A stretch of 64,000 nt of DNA, from NCBI RefSeq assembly GCF_001653795.1, contig NZ_CP011514.1, positions 1,744,998 to 1,808,997 on the forward strand, in the 5' to 3' direction. The DNA is from Mitsuaria sp. 7 (GTDB lineage Bacteria; Pseudomonadota; Gammaproteobacteria; Burkholderiales; Burkholderiaceae_C). Position 1 is the stretch's first letter. Every line of letters begins with the position of its first letter. This document shows positions 17,465 through 26,549 of the stretch, in pieces. The notes under the pieces are model-generated. The model made no database searches and was not told where the DNA came from. It saw nothing but the letters and a program-made list of their open reading frames with translations. A program made the position numbers and the translations under genes.

Positions 17465-18259
17465 ATGAACGCCATCACTTCCACCGCCTCCGTGACCACC
17501 ACCGGTCGTGCCGGTCGCTTCGCCGGCAAGACCGCACTGGTCACCGGCGGCAGCAGCGGCATCGGCCTGGCCGCCGCGAAGGCCTTCGTCGCCGAGGGCG
17601 CCCGCGTGGTCATCACCGGTCGCGATGAAGCGGCCCTGGCCCGCGCCAGCGCGGAGATCGGCGGCGACGTCATCGCCCTGCGCAACGATGCCGGTCAGAT
17701 CGCCGAAGCGGCCGCGCTCGGCCAGGCACTGCGCGACCGGGACATCCAGCTCGACGCCGTGTTCCTGAACGCCGGGGTCGCGAAGTTCGCGCCGCTGGCC
17801 GACGTCACCGAAGCGCTGTGGGACCAGACTTTCGACACCAACATCAAGGGCCCCTACTTCCAGGTGCAGGCGCTGCTCCCGCAGCTGCGCCGAGGCGCTT
17901 CGATCGTCATCAACGGCTCGATCAACGCGCGCATCGGCATGCCGAACTCGTCGATCTACGCGGCGAGCAAGGCCGCGCTGATCTCGCTGGCCAAGACGCT
18001 GTCCGCCGAGCTGCTGCCCAACGGCGTGCGGGTGAACGTCGTCAGCCCGGGCCCGATCCAGACGCCGCTCTACGGCAAGCTGGGCATGGACGCCGCCACG
18101 CTGGACGCGACCGCCGCGGCCATCCTGGGTCAGATCCCGCTGGGCCGTTTCGGCACGGCGGAGGAACTGGCCTCGACGGTGCTGCATCTGGCGGCAGCGG
18201 AGTCGGCCTTCATCGTCGGCACGGAGATCATCGTGGACGGCGGCATGAGCCAGCTGTGA
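17465..18259 (+). CDS. Short-chain dehydrogenase/reductase
   Basis: 264 residues, classical SDR. The N-terminal Rossmann motif TGGSSGIG, Asn in LNAGV, Ser of the NGSINARIG segment, and the catalytic YAASK are all present; C-terminal EIIVDGGMSQL is typical. The Arg after the first strand (VITGRDE) favours NADP(H). AAAGGAAA precedes the ATG at 17465. Divergent from a LysR regulator, an arrangement common for stress or xenobiotic reductases. The substrate is unknown. Confidence 0.9.
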   Translation: MNAITSTASVTTTGRAGRFAGKTALVTGGSSGIGLAAAKAFVAEGARVVITGRDEAALARASAEIGGDVIALRNDAGQIAEAAALGQALRDRDIQLDAVFLNAGVAKFAPLADVTEALWDQTFDTNIKGPYFQVQALLPQLRRGASIVINGSINARIGMPNSSIYAASKAALISLAKTLSAELLPNGVRVNVVSPGPIQTPLYGKLGMDAATLDATAAAILGQIPLGRFGTAEELASTVLHLAAAESAFIVGTEIIVDGGMSQL

Positions 18260-18299
18260 GCCCGCTTTGAGCCAGGCTTGAGTCGACGCCGGGCCCAAA

Positions 18300-18410
18300 A
18301 GAAAAAGGCCCCGGTCGTGAGACCGGGGCCGAAAGTTCGTCCGCCTGCAGAGGGAAAAGGCGGACCATGCGAGAGAGAAGCATGAACAACGAAAGCTCGA
18401 ATTCCGTTGT
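18300..18410 (-). ncRNA. Candidate small RNA or attenuator, minus strand
   Basis: On the minus strand two hairpins stand in tandem: GTCCGCCT/AGGCGGAC (18365-18339) and then a perfect 10-base stem GGCCCCGGTC/GACCGGGGCC with GTGA loop (18330-18307) followed by TTTTTCTTTT. This terminates something transcribed leftward, but the only leftward gene, the MFS exporter, stops 186 bases before. A TTGACA lies near 18416 without a good -10. The 5' end is a guess. Confidence 0.4.
18302..18330 (-). terminator. Strong rho-independent terminator, minus strand
   Basis: GGCCCCGGTC (18307-18316) and GACCGGGGCC (18321-18330) form a perfect stem with a four-base loop; the A-run at 18302-18306 gives the T-run on the minus strand. 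It could end a transcript running through from the MFS gene, or the proposed small RNA. The stem may also stop the SDR transcript on the plus strand, though no plus-strand T-run follows. Confidence 0.8.
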
Positions 18411-18515
18411 CAGGATCAACTGTAGGCAGGTCCGCGTTCCCTGGCACGAAGGCAACGACGCATCGTCGACGAGGGGATCGCCCGATGCGCGTGTCGGGCG
18501 ATCGCCTACACGCCC

Positions 18516-19706
18516 TCAATCGGCGGCCGCGGGCGCCGTCGGCCGGGCGGTGCCGCCCAGCGCGCGCTGGGCGCTGGCGGCCATGAACAGCGCGAAGAGG
18601 ACGACGCAGGACAGTCCGGCGGTCAGCGAGGTGTGCTCCGCGATCATGCCGATCAGCGGCGGGCCGGCCATCATGCCGAGGTAGCCCAGCGACGAGACGG
18701 CCGCGATGCCGTGTGCGGCGCTGACGCCGGGCACCTTGGACGCCGCGCTGAACAGCACCGGCACGACGTTCGACAAGCCCAGCCCCACGAGCCCGAAGCC
18801 CAGCAGTCCGGCCGACGCGACCGGCACCAGCAGCGCCGTCGCCATGCCGGCGGCGGCGAGCAGGCCGCTGGCGACCATCAAGGGCACCGGCGCGACACGC
18901 GCTCGCACCCAGTCGCCCCCGAAACGCCCCAGCGCCATCGCCAGGCTGAAGCTCGCGTAGCCGAGCGCCGAAAGACTCGCATCGCTGGCGCGTTCCTGCT
19001 TCATGAACAGCACGCTCCAGTCGTACATGGCGCCTTCGGCGATCAGCCCCAGCGCCGCCAGCGTGCCGATCAGCGCGAGCACGCCGCGCGGCAGGCTCAG
19101 CGGTTGCGATTCGCCGGCGTCGGTCTTCATCTTCAGCATCGCCCCGCAGGCCCCGAGGATCATCACCATGCCCGTGCCGCAGGCCACCAGCAGATGCGTC
19201 TGCGGCGTCCACCCCAGCAGCGGCAGCAGGCTGCCCACGCCCGCGCCGACCATGCCGCCCAGGCTGAACATCGCGTGGAAGCCGCTCATCAGCGGGCGGC
19301 CCGCGAGGTGTTCGATCTCGGTGGCCTCGGCGTTGATGGCGACGTCGAAGAGACTGGCCGTGGCGCCGAAGAGCATCAGCAGCAGCACCAGCCCGAGGTA
19401 CACGCTCGGTGCGATCAGCATCGACACGCCGGCCGCGCACAGCACGCCGGTCAGGCCGGCCACGCCGCGGGGTCCGAATCGCGCGACGACACGCCCGGCC
19501 TGCGTCAGCGCCAGCAGCGCGCCGACACCCGACGCCAGCATCGCGATCGCGAGCGACTGCTCGCCCAGGCCGTAATGCGCCTTCACCGTCGGCACATGCA
19601 CGCCCCACGTCGCGAACAGCGCGCCGGAGACGAAGAACTGGATGCGCAGCGCCCAGGCCGCCGAGGTCAGGCGGCGGGGCGTCAGGGTGTCAGAGATCGT
19701 GGTCAT
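18516..19706 (-). CDS. MFS transporter, YbjJ-like
   Basis: 396 residues from the ATG at 19706 (MTTISDTLTPRRL), after which twelve hydrophobic segments can be counted. The first TM segment (RIQFFVSGALFATWGVHVP) and the cytoplasmic loop VARFGPRGVAG are as in the major facilitator family; overall it resembles the YbjJ-type exporters of unknown substrate. A frame extends upstream to 19889 but that part is Arg/Pro-rich and not membrane-like. Inner membrane. Confidence 0.85.
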   Translation of the reverse strand: MTTISDTLTPRRLTSAAWALRIQFFVSGALFATWGVHVPTVKAHYGLGEQSLAIAMLASGVGALLALTQAGRVVARFGPRGVAGLTGVLCAAGVSMLIAPSVYLGLVLLLMLFGATASLFDVAINAEATEIEHLAGRPLMSGFHAMFSLGGMVGAGVGSLLPLLGWTPQTHLLVACGTGMVMILGACGAMLKMKTDAGESQPLSLPRGVLALIGTLAALGLIAEGAMYDWSVLFMKQERASDASLSALGYASFSLAMALGRFGGDWVRARVAPVPLMVASGLLAAAGMATALLVPVASAGLLGFGLVGLGLSNVVPVLFSAASKVPGVSAAHGIAAVSSLGYLGMMAGPPLIGMIAEHTSLTAGLSCVVLFALFMAASAQRALGGTARPTAPAAAD

Positions 19707-19858
19707 CGTGGAGCAGCGTGAAGAGCACGTTACTGTAGGCGCCAAGGGGCGCCCCTCGCGCGGATGTCGCCCCGTTTTGCCAAGCGCGGGCACTCCACGG
19801 TGCAGGGGGCGTCCCTCCGGGAACCCCCAGCACCATTCCGGCCCCACAAGCACTCGCT

Positions 19859-19897
19859 GACGTCGCCCCGGCGTTTGACGCTGGAACATGCGACGTC
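19859..19897. repeat. Inverted repeat after the hybrid kinase gene
   Basis: GACGTCGC (19859-19866) and GCGACGTC (19890-19897) are perfect inverted copies with a 23-base spacer, in the gap between the MFS start and the hybrid kinase stop. It could fold as a terminator for the kinase gene (minus strand) but lacks a T-run; it could also be an operator for the MFS gene. Confidence 0.4.
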
Positions 19898-19918
19898 GGC
19901 TCGGGGTCAGGTCGTGCG

Positions 19919-22102
19919 TCAGGACACCATGCCGCGCAGCGCGTTGAAGAGCTTGCGCGGCTGCAGCGGCTTGAAGAGCACCGTGTGCCCGCTTTCAGTG
20001 GCGCGGCGTAGTTCCTCGCGGCTGGTGTCGCCGGTGACGAGGATGGCCGGGACCTCGGTGCGGCAGAGCTCTCGTACCGCGCGGATCGCGGCAATGCCGT
20101 CCGGCCCGTCGCCCAGGTGCAGGTCCGACAGGATCAGGTCCGGCGGCAGCGCCCGCGTGCGCACCGCCTCGGTGGCTTCGGCGGCGGTCGCGGCGATGAT
20201 GGACTCGTAGCCCCATTCCTCGAGCAGCAGCTGCAGGCCGATGCGGATCGGCTCCTCGTCGTCGATGACCAGCACCGAACGCGGCTCCATGACCGGCATC
20301 GGCACGGTGTCCGCCGCCGTCGTGAACTCGGGGATCTCCGGCAGCCCGCCCAGCGGGATGCTGAGCCGGAACATCGTGCCCCGCCCCGGCCGCGACGCCA
20401 CCATCAGCCGGTACCCCAGCAGGTGCGCCAGCCGCTTGACGATCGCCAGCCCCATGCCCAGCCCCTGCGTGCGGCTGCGCTCGCTCTGCCCGACCTGGTA
20501 GAACTCCGCGAAGATCCGCGGCAGGTCGATGGACTTGATGCCGATGCCGGTGTCCCAGACCTCGAGGTTCAGGTGGGTCGAGGTCGACCGCGCGACGACC
20601 ACCACGCCGCCCTCCTCCGTGTACTTGATCGCGTTCTGGATCAGGTTGCCCAGGATGCGCTCCAGCAACTGCGGATCGCTGGTGACGGACTTGCCGCCCG
20701 GCGAGAAACGCAGCCCCAGCCCCGAGCCCTCCGCCTGTCCCGCGTAGTGCATGTGCAGGCGCCGGAACAGGTCGCGCAGCGGGAAGTGCTGGAGGTTGGG
20801 CTCGACGGTGCCCGCGTCCAGCCGGGAGATGTCGAGCATCGCGTTGAACGAGCGCTCCAGACCCTCGATCGAGCGCATGACGTTGCGGATCAGCGGCTCT
20901 TCTTCCGTGCCTTGCAGGCGGCGCTCCAGGCTGGCGGCGAAGAGCCCCAGCGCGTGCACCGGCTGGCGCAGGTCGTGGCTTGCGATCGCGAGGAAGCGGC
21001 TCTTCTCCTGGTCGGCGCGGATGGCGCCGTCACGGTCCTGCTCGAGCGTGCTGACCTGCAGGTCCTGCTCCATCAGCAGGCGCTTGGCCCGCTGCCAGCG
21101 ATGGTGTTCGAGCAGCGCCAGTCCGCCGACCACGGCCGCGGCGAGGAACCAGACCGGCCCCGCGCCGGCACGCGCCGTGGGATCGAACAACCGCGCCAGG
21201 CCCTCGGACGCCGGCAGCACGGCGATCACCGCCGCCCAGCGTCCCATCGGCGCCAGCAGCACGCCCACCACCGCCGCCGTGGCCGCCAGCAGCGGTCCGG
21301 TCAGCAGGCCGCGCGCGCCCGGCGATTCGGCCAGCCAGGGGTGCAGGCTCAGCAGCCCCAGGCAGCCCGCAGCCTGCAGATAGAGCAGGCGCCGCCCCTC
21401 GCGGTCGGAGAAGACCATGCGGCTGCTGTCGCTGCGGGGCCCCCGGTGCGACAACGAACGCGCGGTGAAGACACAGCCGATCGCCAGCGCGATCACGCCG
21501 AAGACCCAGACCACCAGACCCGTCGCGGGCATGCCGCGCAGCAGCGCCGAGACCAGCGGCACGGCGACCGCCGTCAGCAGCCAGGGCCAATGGCTCCAGG
21601 CTTCGTCGAAGCCGGCATCCTGCAGCCGGCGCGCGATCGCGCGCCGTTCGCGGCGTCGGCCTTCCTGGACGGACTCGTCGTTCTCCGGCACCGCGCCGGC
21701 GACCGCGACGAAGAGGCTGGGTTTGGGTGGACGCCGGGCACGCTTCGGACGGACGCCCGGGCCGTCGGCCGGCGGCGGAGCCCCCGCACCCGCTGGTGCC
21801 GGAGCCCCGGAACCGGCATCCCCTGCGCGAGTACCGGACGTCGAAGGTGCTCCGGACGCGAACGGACCCGCGGCGCGATCCGTGACGGGCGCGCCGGGTG
21901 CGAGGTGGGGGATGGGCGCGAGGGGCGTGACGAGGCCGCCGTTCGATGACTCACCGGACGGCAGGCCAGAAACGACGCTCGCCGGCACGTCGTGGACGTC
22001 CGGCGAGTCGATGCGCGAGTCGATGAAGAGCTCGGTCGGCGGAAAGCTCGTGTCGGGGCTCTGTTCCTCGACCCGGTGTCCGCCTCGGTGGACCGTGGCC
22101 AC
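19919..22102 (-). CDS. Membrane hybrid sensor histidine kinase
   Basis: 727 residues. The first 150 or so are Pro/Ala/Gly/Ser-rich and probably disordered. Residues about 170-335 contain several hydrophobic segments (a membrane sensor domain without a recognised ligand fold). His376 in SHDLRQPVHALGLFA marks an Arg-Gln-Pro type HisKA. HATPase follows (NLIQNAIKYT, DTGIG, GLGMGLAIV) and a C-terminal receiver domain (about 607-727) with phospho-acceptor Asp in ILSDLHLG. Encoded 4 bases after the LuxR response regulator, so the two form an operon and probably a phosphorelay. Confidence 0.88.
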   Translation of the reverse strand: MATVHRGGHRVEEQSPDTSFPPTELFIDSRIDSPDVHDVPASVVSGLPSGESSNGGLVTPLAPIPHLAPGAPVTDRAAGPFASGAPSTSGTRAGDAGSGAPAPAGAGAPPPADGPGVRPKRARRPPKPSLFVAVAGAVPENDESVQEGRRRERRAIARRLQDAGFDEAWSHWPWLLTAVAVPLVSALLRGMPATGLVVWVFGVIALAIGCVFTARSLSHRGPRSDSSRMVFSDREGRRLLYLQAAGCLGLLSLHPWLAESPGARGLLTGPLLAATAAVVGVLLAPMGRWAAVIAVLPASEGLARLFDPTARAGAGPVWFLAAAVVGGLALLEHHRWQRAKRLLMEQDLQVSTLEQDRDGAIRADQEKSRFLAIASHDLRQPVHALGLFAASLERRLQGTEEEPLIRNVMRSIEGLERSFNAMLDISRLDAGTVEPNLQHFPLRDLFRRLHMHYAGQAEGSGLGLRFSPGGKSVTSDPQLLERILGNLIQNAIKYTEEGGVVVVARSTSTHLNLEVWDTGIGIKSIDLPRIFAEFYQVGQSERSRTQGLGMGLAIVKRLAHLLGYRLMVASRPGRGTMFRLSIPLGGLPEIPEFTTAADTVPMPVMEPRSVLVIDDEEPIRIGLQLLLEEWGYESIIAATAAEATEAVRTRALPPDLILSDLHLGDGPDGIAAIRAVRELCRTEVPAILVTGDTSREELRRATESGHTVLFKPLQPRKLFNALRGMVS

Positions 22103-22106
22103 CGCG

Positions 22107-22796
22107 TCAGCGGAAGAGGCTGATCATGTGCGAGCGCGACTTGACGTCCAGCGCCAGCAGCAGCGAGGAGACGTAGTTCTTCACCGTGCCGAGCGACAGC
22201 TGCGTCGAGTTGCTGATCTCCTGGTTGCTGCAGCCCGACAGCACCAGTTCGAGGATCTCCAGGTGACGGGGGCCGAGTTCGGCCACGCGGTCGTACATCG
22301 CCGACGACGGGAAACGCGGGAACAAGGTGCCCGACTGCGACTGGCGGTGACGCTGGCCGTCGGCCAGCAGCGCGCGCAGCGTGCTGCGCATCTCGGCCAT
22401 CAACGCGCCCTTGGGCAGGTAACCCACGGCGCCCAGCGCCCGCGCCTGGCGGACGACGAATTCATCCTGCGTGCCGCTGAAGACGACGACGCGGGCCTCG
22501 GGATAGGCCTCCATGAACTGCCGCAGGCCTTGCAGGCCCTTGCAGTCCCCCAGGTTCAGGTCCAGCAGGACGGCATCCACCGTGCCGCTGCCGGCGTAGG
22601 CCTGCAGGCCCTCCTGCAGCGACGCCGCCTCCACCCACTCGATGTCGATCTCGTCCAGCGACTGGTACAGGGTGCGGATGCCAGCCCTCACCAGTTCATG
22701 GTCGTCGACCAGGAGCACCCGGCGCTTCACCGCCGGCAGCGCATAGCCACCACTTCCTGCCGCCTCGAACGTGCGGGCAACGGACACTGCTTCCAT
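22107..22796 (-). CDS. LuxR-type (NarL) response regulator
   Basis: 229 residues: receiver domain with LLVDDHELVRAG, phospho-acceptor Asp in AVLLDLNLGD, Ser/Thr in VVFSGT and Lys in YLPKGA; C-terminal LuxR helix-turn-helix (LGPRHLEILELVLSGCSNQE ... LGTVKNYVSSLL). First gene of the operon with the hybrid kinase. The 349-base upstream gap (22797-23145) contains C/G palindromes, including TCCCCCT-CTTC-AGGGGGA at 22903-22920, that might be its own sites. Confidence 0.9.
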   Translation of the reverse strand: MEAVSVARTFEAAGSGGYALPAVKRRVLLVDDHELVRAGIRTLYQSLDEIDIEWVEAASLQEGLQAYAGSGTVDAVLLDLNLGDCKGLQGLRQFMEAYPEARVVVFSGTQDEFVVRQARALGAVGYLPKGALMAEMRSTLRALLADGQRHRQSQSGTLFPRFPSSAMYDRVAELGPRHLEILELVLSGCSNQEISNSTQLSLGTVKNYVSSLLLALDVKSRSHMISLFR

Positions 22797-22902
22797 AGGG
22801 CCTCCCTTTTTCGACTGACCGGTGGGTCTCCGGCTCGGTCGTCGTCGTCCCTCAAATCACGCCGGAGAAGGCCCGGATGATAGGCCGAAGGTCACTTGCG
22901 TC

Positions 22903-22920
22903 TCCCCCTCTTCAGGGGGA
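22903..22920. promoter_or_regulatory. C-run/G-run hairpin upstream of the two-component operon
   Basis: TCCCCCT-CTTC-AGGGGGA is a perfect 7-base inverted repeat, followed at 22921-22940 by a second partly matching copy (ACCCTGAGGGGGGAGCCCTG). A looser palindrome, CTACCCCCAATCGGTGGGAG (23027-23046), lies toward the MipA-like gene. No further features were seen in 22797-23145. Confidence 0.4.
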
Positions 22921-23145
22921 ACCCTGAGGGGGGAGCCCTGAAACACTTGTGACCACATGTTGCGGATATAGACCGGCAACGTTGTCAGACGCCATCCCTA
23001 CTTATAGGTCGCCGGATGCTTGCGCTACCCCCAATCGGTGGGAGTGCAAACGTACCCCGCACGCGGAGTCGGACGGAGGACGACAGACTCCCGCAAGGTC
23101 GTGACGGACCCCGCTCCCTAGAATCGCGGGCAGCTTTCGTCCCCC

Positions 23146-23976
23146 ATGCGCCGCGTCCTTCCACCTCCCCTTCACCAGCTCCTGTGTCCCGGACTGATCG
23201 CCGGCCTGATCGCCGGCATCGCACCGCCGTCGGCCCAGGCCGCGGGCAGCCTGGTGCTGATGGACGCGCCGCCCGCGCAGACGAGCTGGTCCGCCGGCGC
23301 ATCGACGCGCAGCTGGCCCTCCGCGCCCGGGAGCCGCGCCCGCAGCAACGACCTGCTGCCCGCCCTGGAGGTGCTGACCGCCAACGGCGCGTTCGTCTCA
23401 ACGGACCTCGGCATCGGCTGGAATGTCGTGCCCTTGCTGGCCGATGCTGAAACGGCCTCGACATGGCAGGTCGGCGCCCGGCTGTGGCCGCAGTTCGGGC
23501 GACCCTCCCGGGTCACGCCCAAGGGCATCGACCGGTTGGGCTCGCGCGTCACGACGGAGGCGTTCGCCAACGTCCAGGTGACCTCATGGCTGATGTTGCA
23601 GTCAGGCTTCTCCTGGGGCAGCGGCCGTCGGCACGACGGCCAGCAGTTCGAGCTGGGCCTGACCTCGGGGATCCCGATCGGCGACGACCTCATCGCCGTC
23701 ACGCTGGCGACCACCGCCGCGAACAGCGCGCATCTGCGCAGCAGCTACGGCATCGGCGCCCGCGAGTCCCTGGCGAGCGGCCTGCCGGAATGGCACCCGC
23801 GCGCCGGAATGATGGATTGGAGCATCGCGTTCAGCGGAGAGCACAAGTTCTCCGAGCGATGGTCCGTCAGCGGCCAGTGGCTGAACGCGCGGCTGGTGGG
23901 CGACGCGTCGCGGTCCCCGCTGACGACCTCGAAGACGCAGCAGACCTTCAGCGCCAGCCTCTGGTACCGCTTCTGA
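23146..23976 (+). CDS. MipA/OmpV-like outer membrane protein
   Basis: 276 residues with an N-terminal signal peptide (GLIAGLIAGIAPPSAQA, cleavage near residue 32). The mature part is a run of amphipathic beta strands separated by Gly/Asn turns and ends in SASLWYRF, the aromatic-terminated strand needed for outer-membrane insertion. The layout (ALEVLTANGAFVSTDLGIGW, SSYGIGARESLASGLPEWHP) resembles MipA/OmpV family porin-like proteins. It faces the two-component operon across a shared intergenic region and could be its target. Confidence 0.7.
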   Translation: MRRVLPPPLHQLLCPGLIAGLIAGIAPPSAQAAGSLVLMDAPPAQTSWSAGASTRSWPSAPGSRARSNDLLPALEVLTANGAFVSTDLGIGWNVVPLLADAETASTWQVGARLWPQFGRPSRVTPKGIDRLGSRVTTEAFANVQVTSWLMLQSGFSWGSGRRHDGQQFELGLTSGIPIGDDLIAVTLATTAANSAHLRSSYGIGARESLASGLPEWHPRAGMMDWSIAFSGEHKFSERWSVSGQWLNARLVGDASRSPLTTSKTQQTFSASLWYRF

Positions 23977-24054
23977 GTCCTCTCAGCCAGTGCCTCACGT
24001 TCATACGCGGCGTCCAACAGGCAAGTCCTGACCCCTCCTCCCCGGCAGTCCCCC

Positions 24055-25239
24055 ATGCATCGCGTCCTCCTCATCGCCGTTCCGCTGTTCGGACTCCTGA
24101 TCGCCTTCGAGTGGCTGTGGGGTCGTCTGAAGGGACGCGACGGCTACCGGCTGTCCGACTCGATCAGCAGCCTGAGCCAGGGCCTGATGAGCCTGGCCGT
24201 CGCCGCGATCACGCCGCTGTTCCAGAACGGCATGTACGCCTGGCTGCAGCCGCATCTGGCGCTGGTCCCGGCCTCGGCCTGGGACGGCTGGTGGGGCTGG
24301 GCCGTCGCGATCGTGGTCTACGACTTCTGCGACTACTGGCTGCACCGTGTCAGCCATGAGAGCGCCCTCTTCTGGGCGGCGCACACGGTGCACCATCAGA
24401 GCGAGCACTTCAACCTGACCACCGCCCTGCGCCAGGAGAGCTTCTATGCGGTGATGGGCTGGCCGTTCTTCCTGCCGATGGCGCTGCTGGGGTTGCCGCT
24501 GGAGCAGTACGTCGCGGCGGGGCTGTTCGTGCTGCTGTACCAGTTCTGGATCCACACCGAGCACATCGGCCGGCTGGGCTGGATGGACCGCGTGTTCTCG
24601 ACGCCGTCCAACCACCGCGTCCACCATGCGGTGAATCCGGGTTACCTGGACAAGAACTACGGCGCGGTGCTGGTGATCTGGGACCGGATGTTCGGCACCT
24701 TCACCGAGGAAACCGAGCCCTGCGTCTACGGCACGGTCAAGCCGCTCCACAGCTGGAACCCGATCCTGGCGGTCGGCCAGTTCTACGGCGAGCTGTTCGA
24801 GCGTGCGCGGGCCACGCCGCGCTGGGCGGACCGGTTCCGCGTGCTGTTCAAGTCGCCCGGCTGGATGCCGCCGGGGACGTCGACGGTCGCGCCGGACGCC
24901 GACCGGCTGCGGCAGCCGCGCTTCGATCCGGTCGTCACCCGGCTGGACCGTTGGCGCGCGGTGAGTCTCGTCGCGATGACGGGCCTGGCGTCGGCGGTCT
25001 GGCTGGACGTCAGCGACGACATGAGCGAAGGCCGCAACCTGATCGCGGCGGCGGTGATCGCCGCCGGGCTCTACGCTGCGGGGGCCTTGCTTGCGCGAGG
25101 CGAGGATGAGCGTAACGATCGCAACGATCGCGACATCAGCGTTGAGCGCGTGGAGCGCAGACGCCGCGACCTGCGCGCCTGGGCGCTGTACGTCGGCGCG
25201 ATGGCGCTTTGCGCCGCGATGATCGGCGTGCTGGCCTGA
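24055..25239 (+). CDS. Sterol desaturase / fatty acid hydroxylase family membrane protein
   Basis: 394 residues, integral membrane di-iron enzyme. The three histidine clusters are visible: HRVSHE followed by HTVHHQSEH (about 98-120), HTEH (about 171-174) and NHRVHH (about 185-190). Two hydrophobic pairs flank them. A further C-terminal part (about 300-394) adds two more membrane segments. The family oxidises sterols, fatty acids or ether lipids; the substrate here is unknown. Follows the MipA-like gene after 78 bases on the same strand. Confidence 0.88.
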   Translation: MHRVLLIAVPLFGLLIAFEWLWGRLKGRDGYRLSDSISSLSQGLMSLAVAAITPLFQNGMYAWLQPHLALVPASAWDGWWGWAVAIVVYDFCDYWLHRVSHESALFWAAHTVHHQSEHFNLTTALRQESFYAVMGWPFFLPMALLGLPLEQYVAAGLFVLLYQFWIHTEHIGRLGWMDRVFSTPSNHRVHHAVNPGYLDKNYGAVLVIWDRMFGTFTEETEPCVYGTVKPLHSWNPILAVGQFYGELFERARATPRWADRFRVLFKSPGWMPPGTSTVAPDADRLRQPRFDPVVTRLDRWRAVSLVAMTGLASAVWLDVSDDMSEGRNLIAAAVIAAGLYAAGALLARGEDERNDRNDRDISVERVERRRRDLRAWALYVGAMALCAAMIGVLA

Positions 25240-25273
25240 GTCCTCAGCGCCCACCGACGCTGATGCCGCCGGC

Positions 25274-26398
25274 TCAGCTGTGCGGCCAGCCCAGCGCTGC
25301 GAGCGCATCGTCATAGGAGTCCGTGGGGACGCCCGCAGAGGTCGCGGATGCTGCGTCCTCGGTGCTGCCCAACTGGGCCAGGCACACCATCGTCGCTCCA
25401 CCGAAGGCGATCAGGTCCTCGACCGCCGCCACGGGGAAGTCGTGGCCCAGCGCGTCTGACAGCTTCTCGCGCAGCGTGTACCCCGCGTACGTCGCCACGA
25501 CGGCCCCCATGGCGCCGGCGAAGGCGGCCGGCCAGGAGCGTCCGCCGGCCAGCGCCGCGCCCGAGATCGCCCCGCTGACCGCGCGCGCCGCGAGCCCCGG
25601 CGGATCGGTGCGATCGGGCGTAGCCGGCAGCTTGTCGACGATGAGCTCGCCGATCGCCATCGGCGTCGTCACCGCCACGGCGTGCGTCGAGGCGAGGAAG
25701 GCCAGCGGCGAGTCCTTCACATCGATCCAGCCGAGCTTCGCGGCCCAGCTGGTGACGGTCAGCGGCGCGCTGGTGCGCGGACCGGCGGTGCTGCCGAGCA
25801 GGAAGGCCATCAGCAGCGTGCGCCGGGAATCGGCCGGCTTGGCCGCGACGACCGGCACGCCCTGCGCCCTCGCCTCCCGGACGACTTGAGCGCCCGCGCG
25901 CACCCGCCCGAAGAAGCGTCGGAAAAGCTGGCGCGCCGACTCGGTGAAGGCGCCGTAGACCAGGTGCGAGGCATACGAATACGGATGCGATTGCAGCGGT
26001 GCCCGCGTGATGGGGTCGCCGAAGCGGAACGCGGGAACGAGCGTCTCGTCGACGACGGTCGCGGCGGCCACGCCGAAGACCGTGCCCCGCCCGCAGGTCA
26101 CCCGCGGATCGAGCTCGGCCGCGGCGCCGTAGAGTCCGCCGACCAGCGAGCCCATCCCGTAGTGGACGGCTTCCCCGGCGACCGGACGCTGACGGTAGGG
26201 CAGACGGCGACCGGTGAAGCTGGCGAGGCGGTCGGCGGCCCGTTCGGTCGACGGCATGCCGCGCACGCCCGAGGTGATGCCGACCCGGGCCAGCCCGGCC
26301 TGGAAGGCGGTCATCGCGGCGGCGCCGATGAGGCCGCCTAGCAATCCGGAAGCGGTGCCCACGCAGAGGTCGCGCGGCGGGCGGTGATCGAGGCTCAT
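25274..26398 (-). CDS. DUF1440-DUF4126 fusion membrane protein
   Basis: 374 residues from the ATG at 26398 (MSLDHRPPRD). The N-terminal half has the YagU/DUF1440 pattern (GGLIGAAAMTAFQ, EAVHYGMGSLVGGLYG, GTVFGVAAATVVDETLVPAF). The C-terminal half resembles DUF4126 (SAPLTVTSWAAKLGWI, STHAVAVTTPMAIGELIVDK, AISGAALAGG). Both parts are membrane-embedded with several Gly/Ala-rich helices. Usually these are separate proteins, so this appears to be a fusion. The function is unknown. Confidence 0.7.
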   Translation of the reverse strand: MSLDHRPPRDLCVGTASGLLGGLIGAAAMTAFQAGLARVGITSGVRGMPSTERAADRLASFTGRRLPYRQRPVAGEAVHYGMGSLVGGLYGAAAELDPRVTCGRGTVFGVAAATVVDETLVPAFRFGDPITRAPLQSHPYSYASHLVYGAFTESARQLFRRFFGRVRAGAQVVREARAQGVPVVAAKPADSRRTLLMAFLLGSTAGPRTSAPLTVTSWAAKLGWIDVKDSPLAFLASTHAVAVTTPMAIGELIVDKLPATPDRTDPPGLAARAVSGAISGAALAGGRSWPAAFAGAMGAVVATYAGYTLREKLSDALGHDFPVAAVEDLIAFGGATMVCLAQLGSTEDAASATSAGVPTDSYDDALAALGWPHS

Positions 26399-26549
26399 GG
26401 GCGTTCCCGTCAAATCGGAGTGGAGCCGCCTTCATGGCAAGGCTCGTTCCTCCCGGGATGACGGGGTGTCGGCATCGATGCGCCCGGTGTCGAACCCGAT
26501 GTCGCACCCCGTGTCGCGCCCGGTGCCGCAGCCGGTATCGAGGGGCGCT

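Noticed and set aside
18228..18455. Small minus-strand open frame across the terminator at 18302-18330
   Set aside because: It reads through a strong terminator into SDR antisense, so coding is unlikely; a non-coding transcript fits better.
20117..21949. 600-codon plus-strand frame opposite the hybrid kinase
   Set aside because: Composition is Arg/Gln/Ala-rich low complexity with no motif; the kinase on the minus strand accounts for the DNA.
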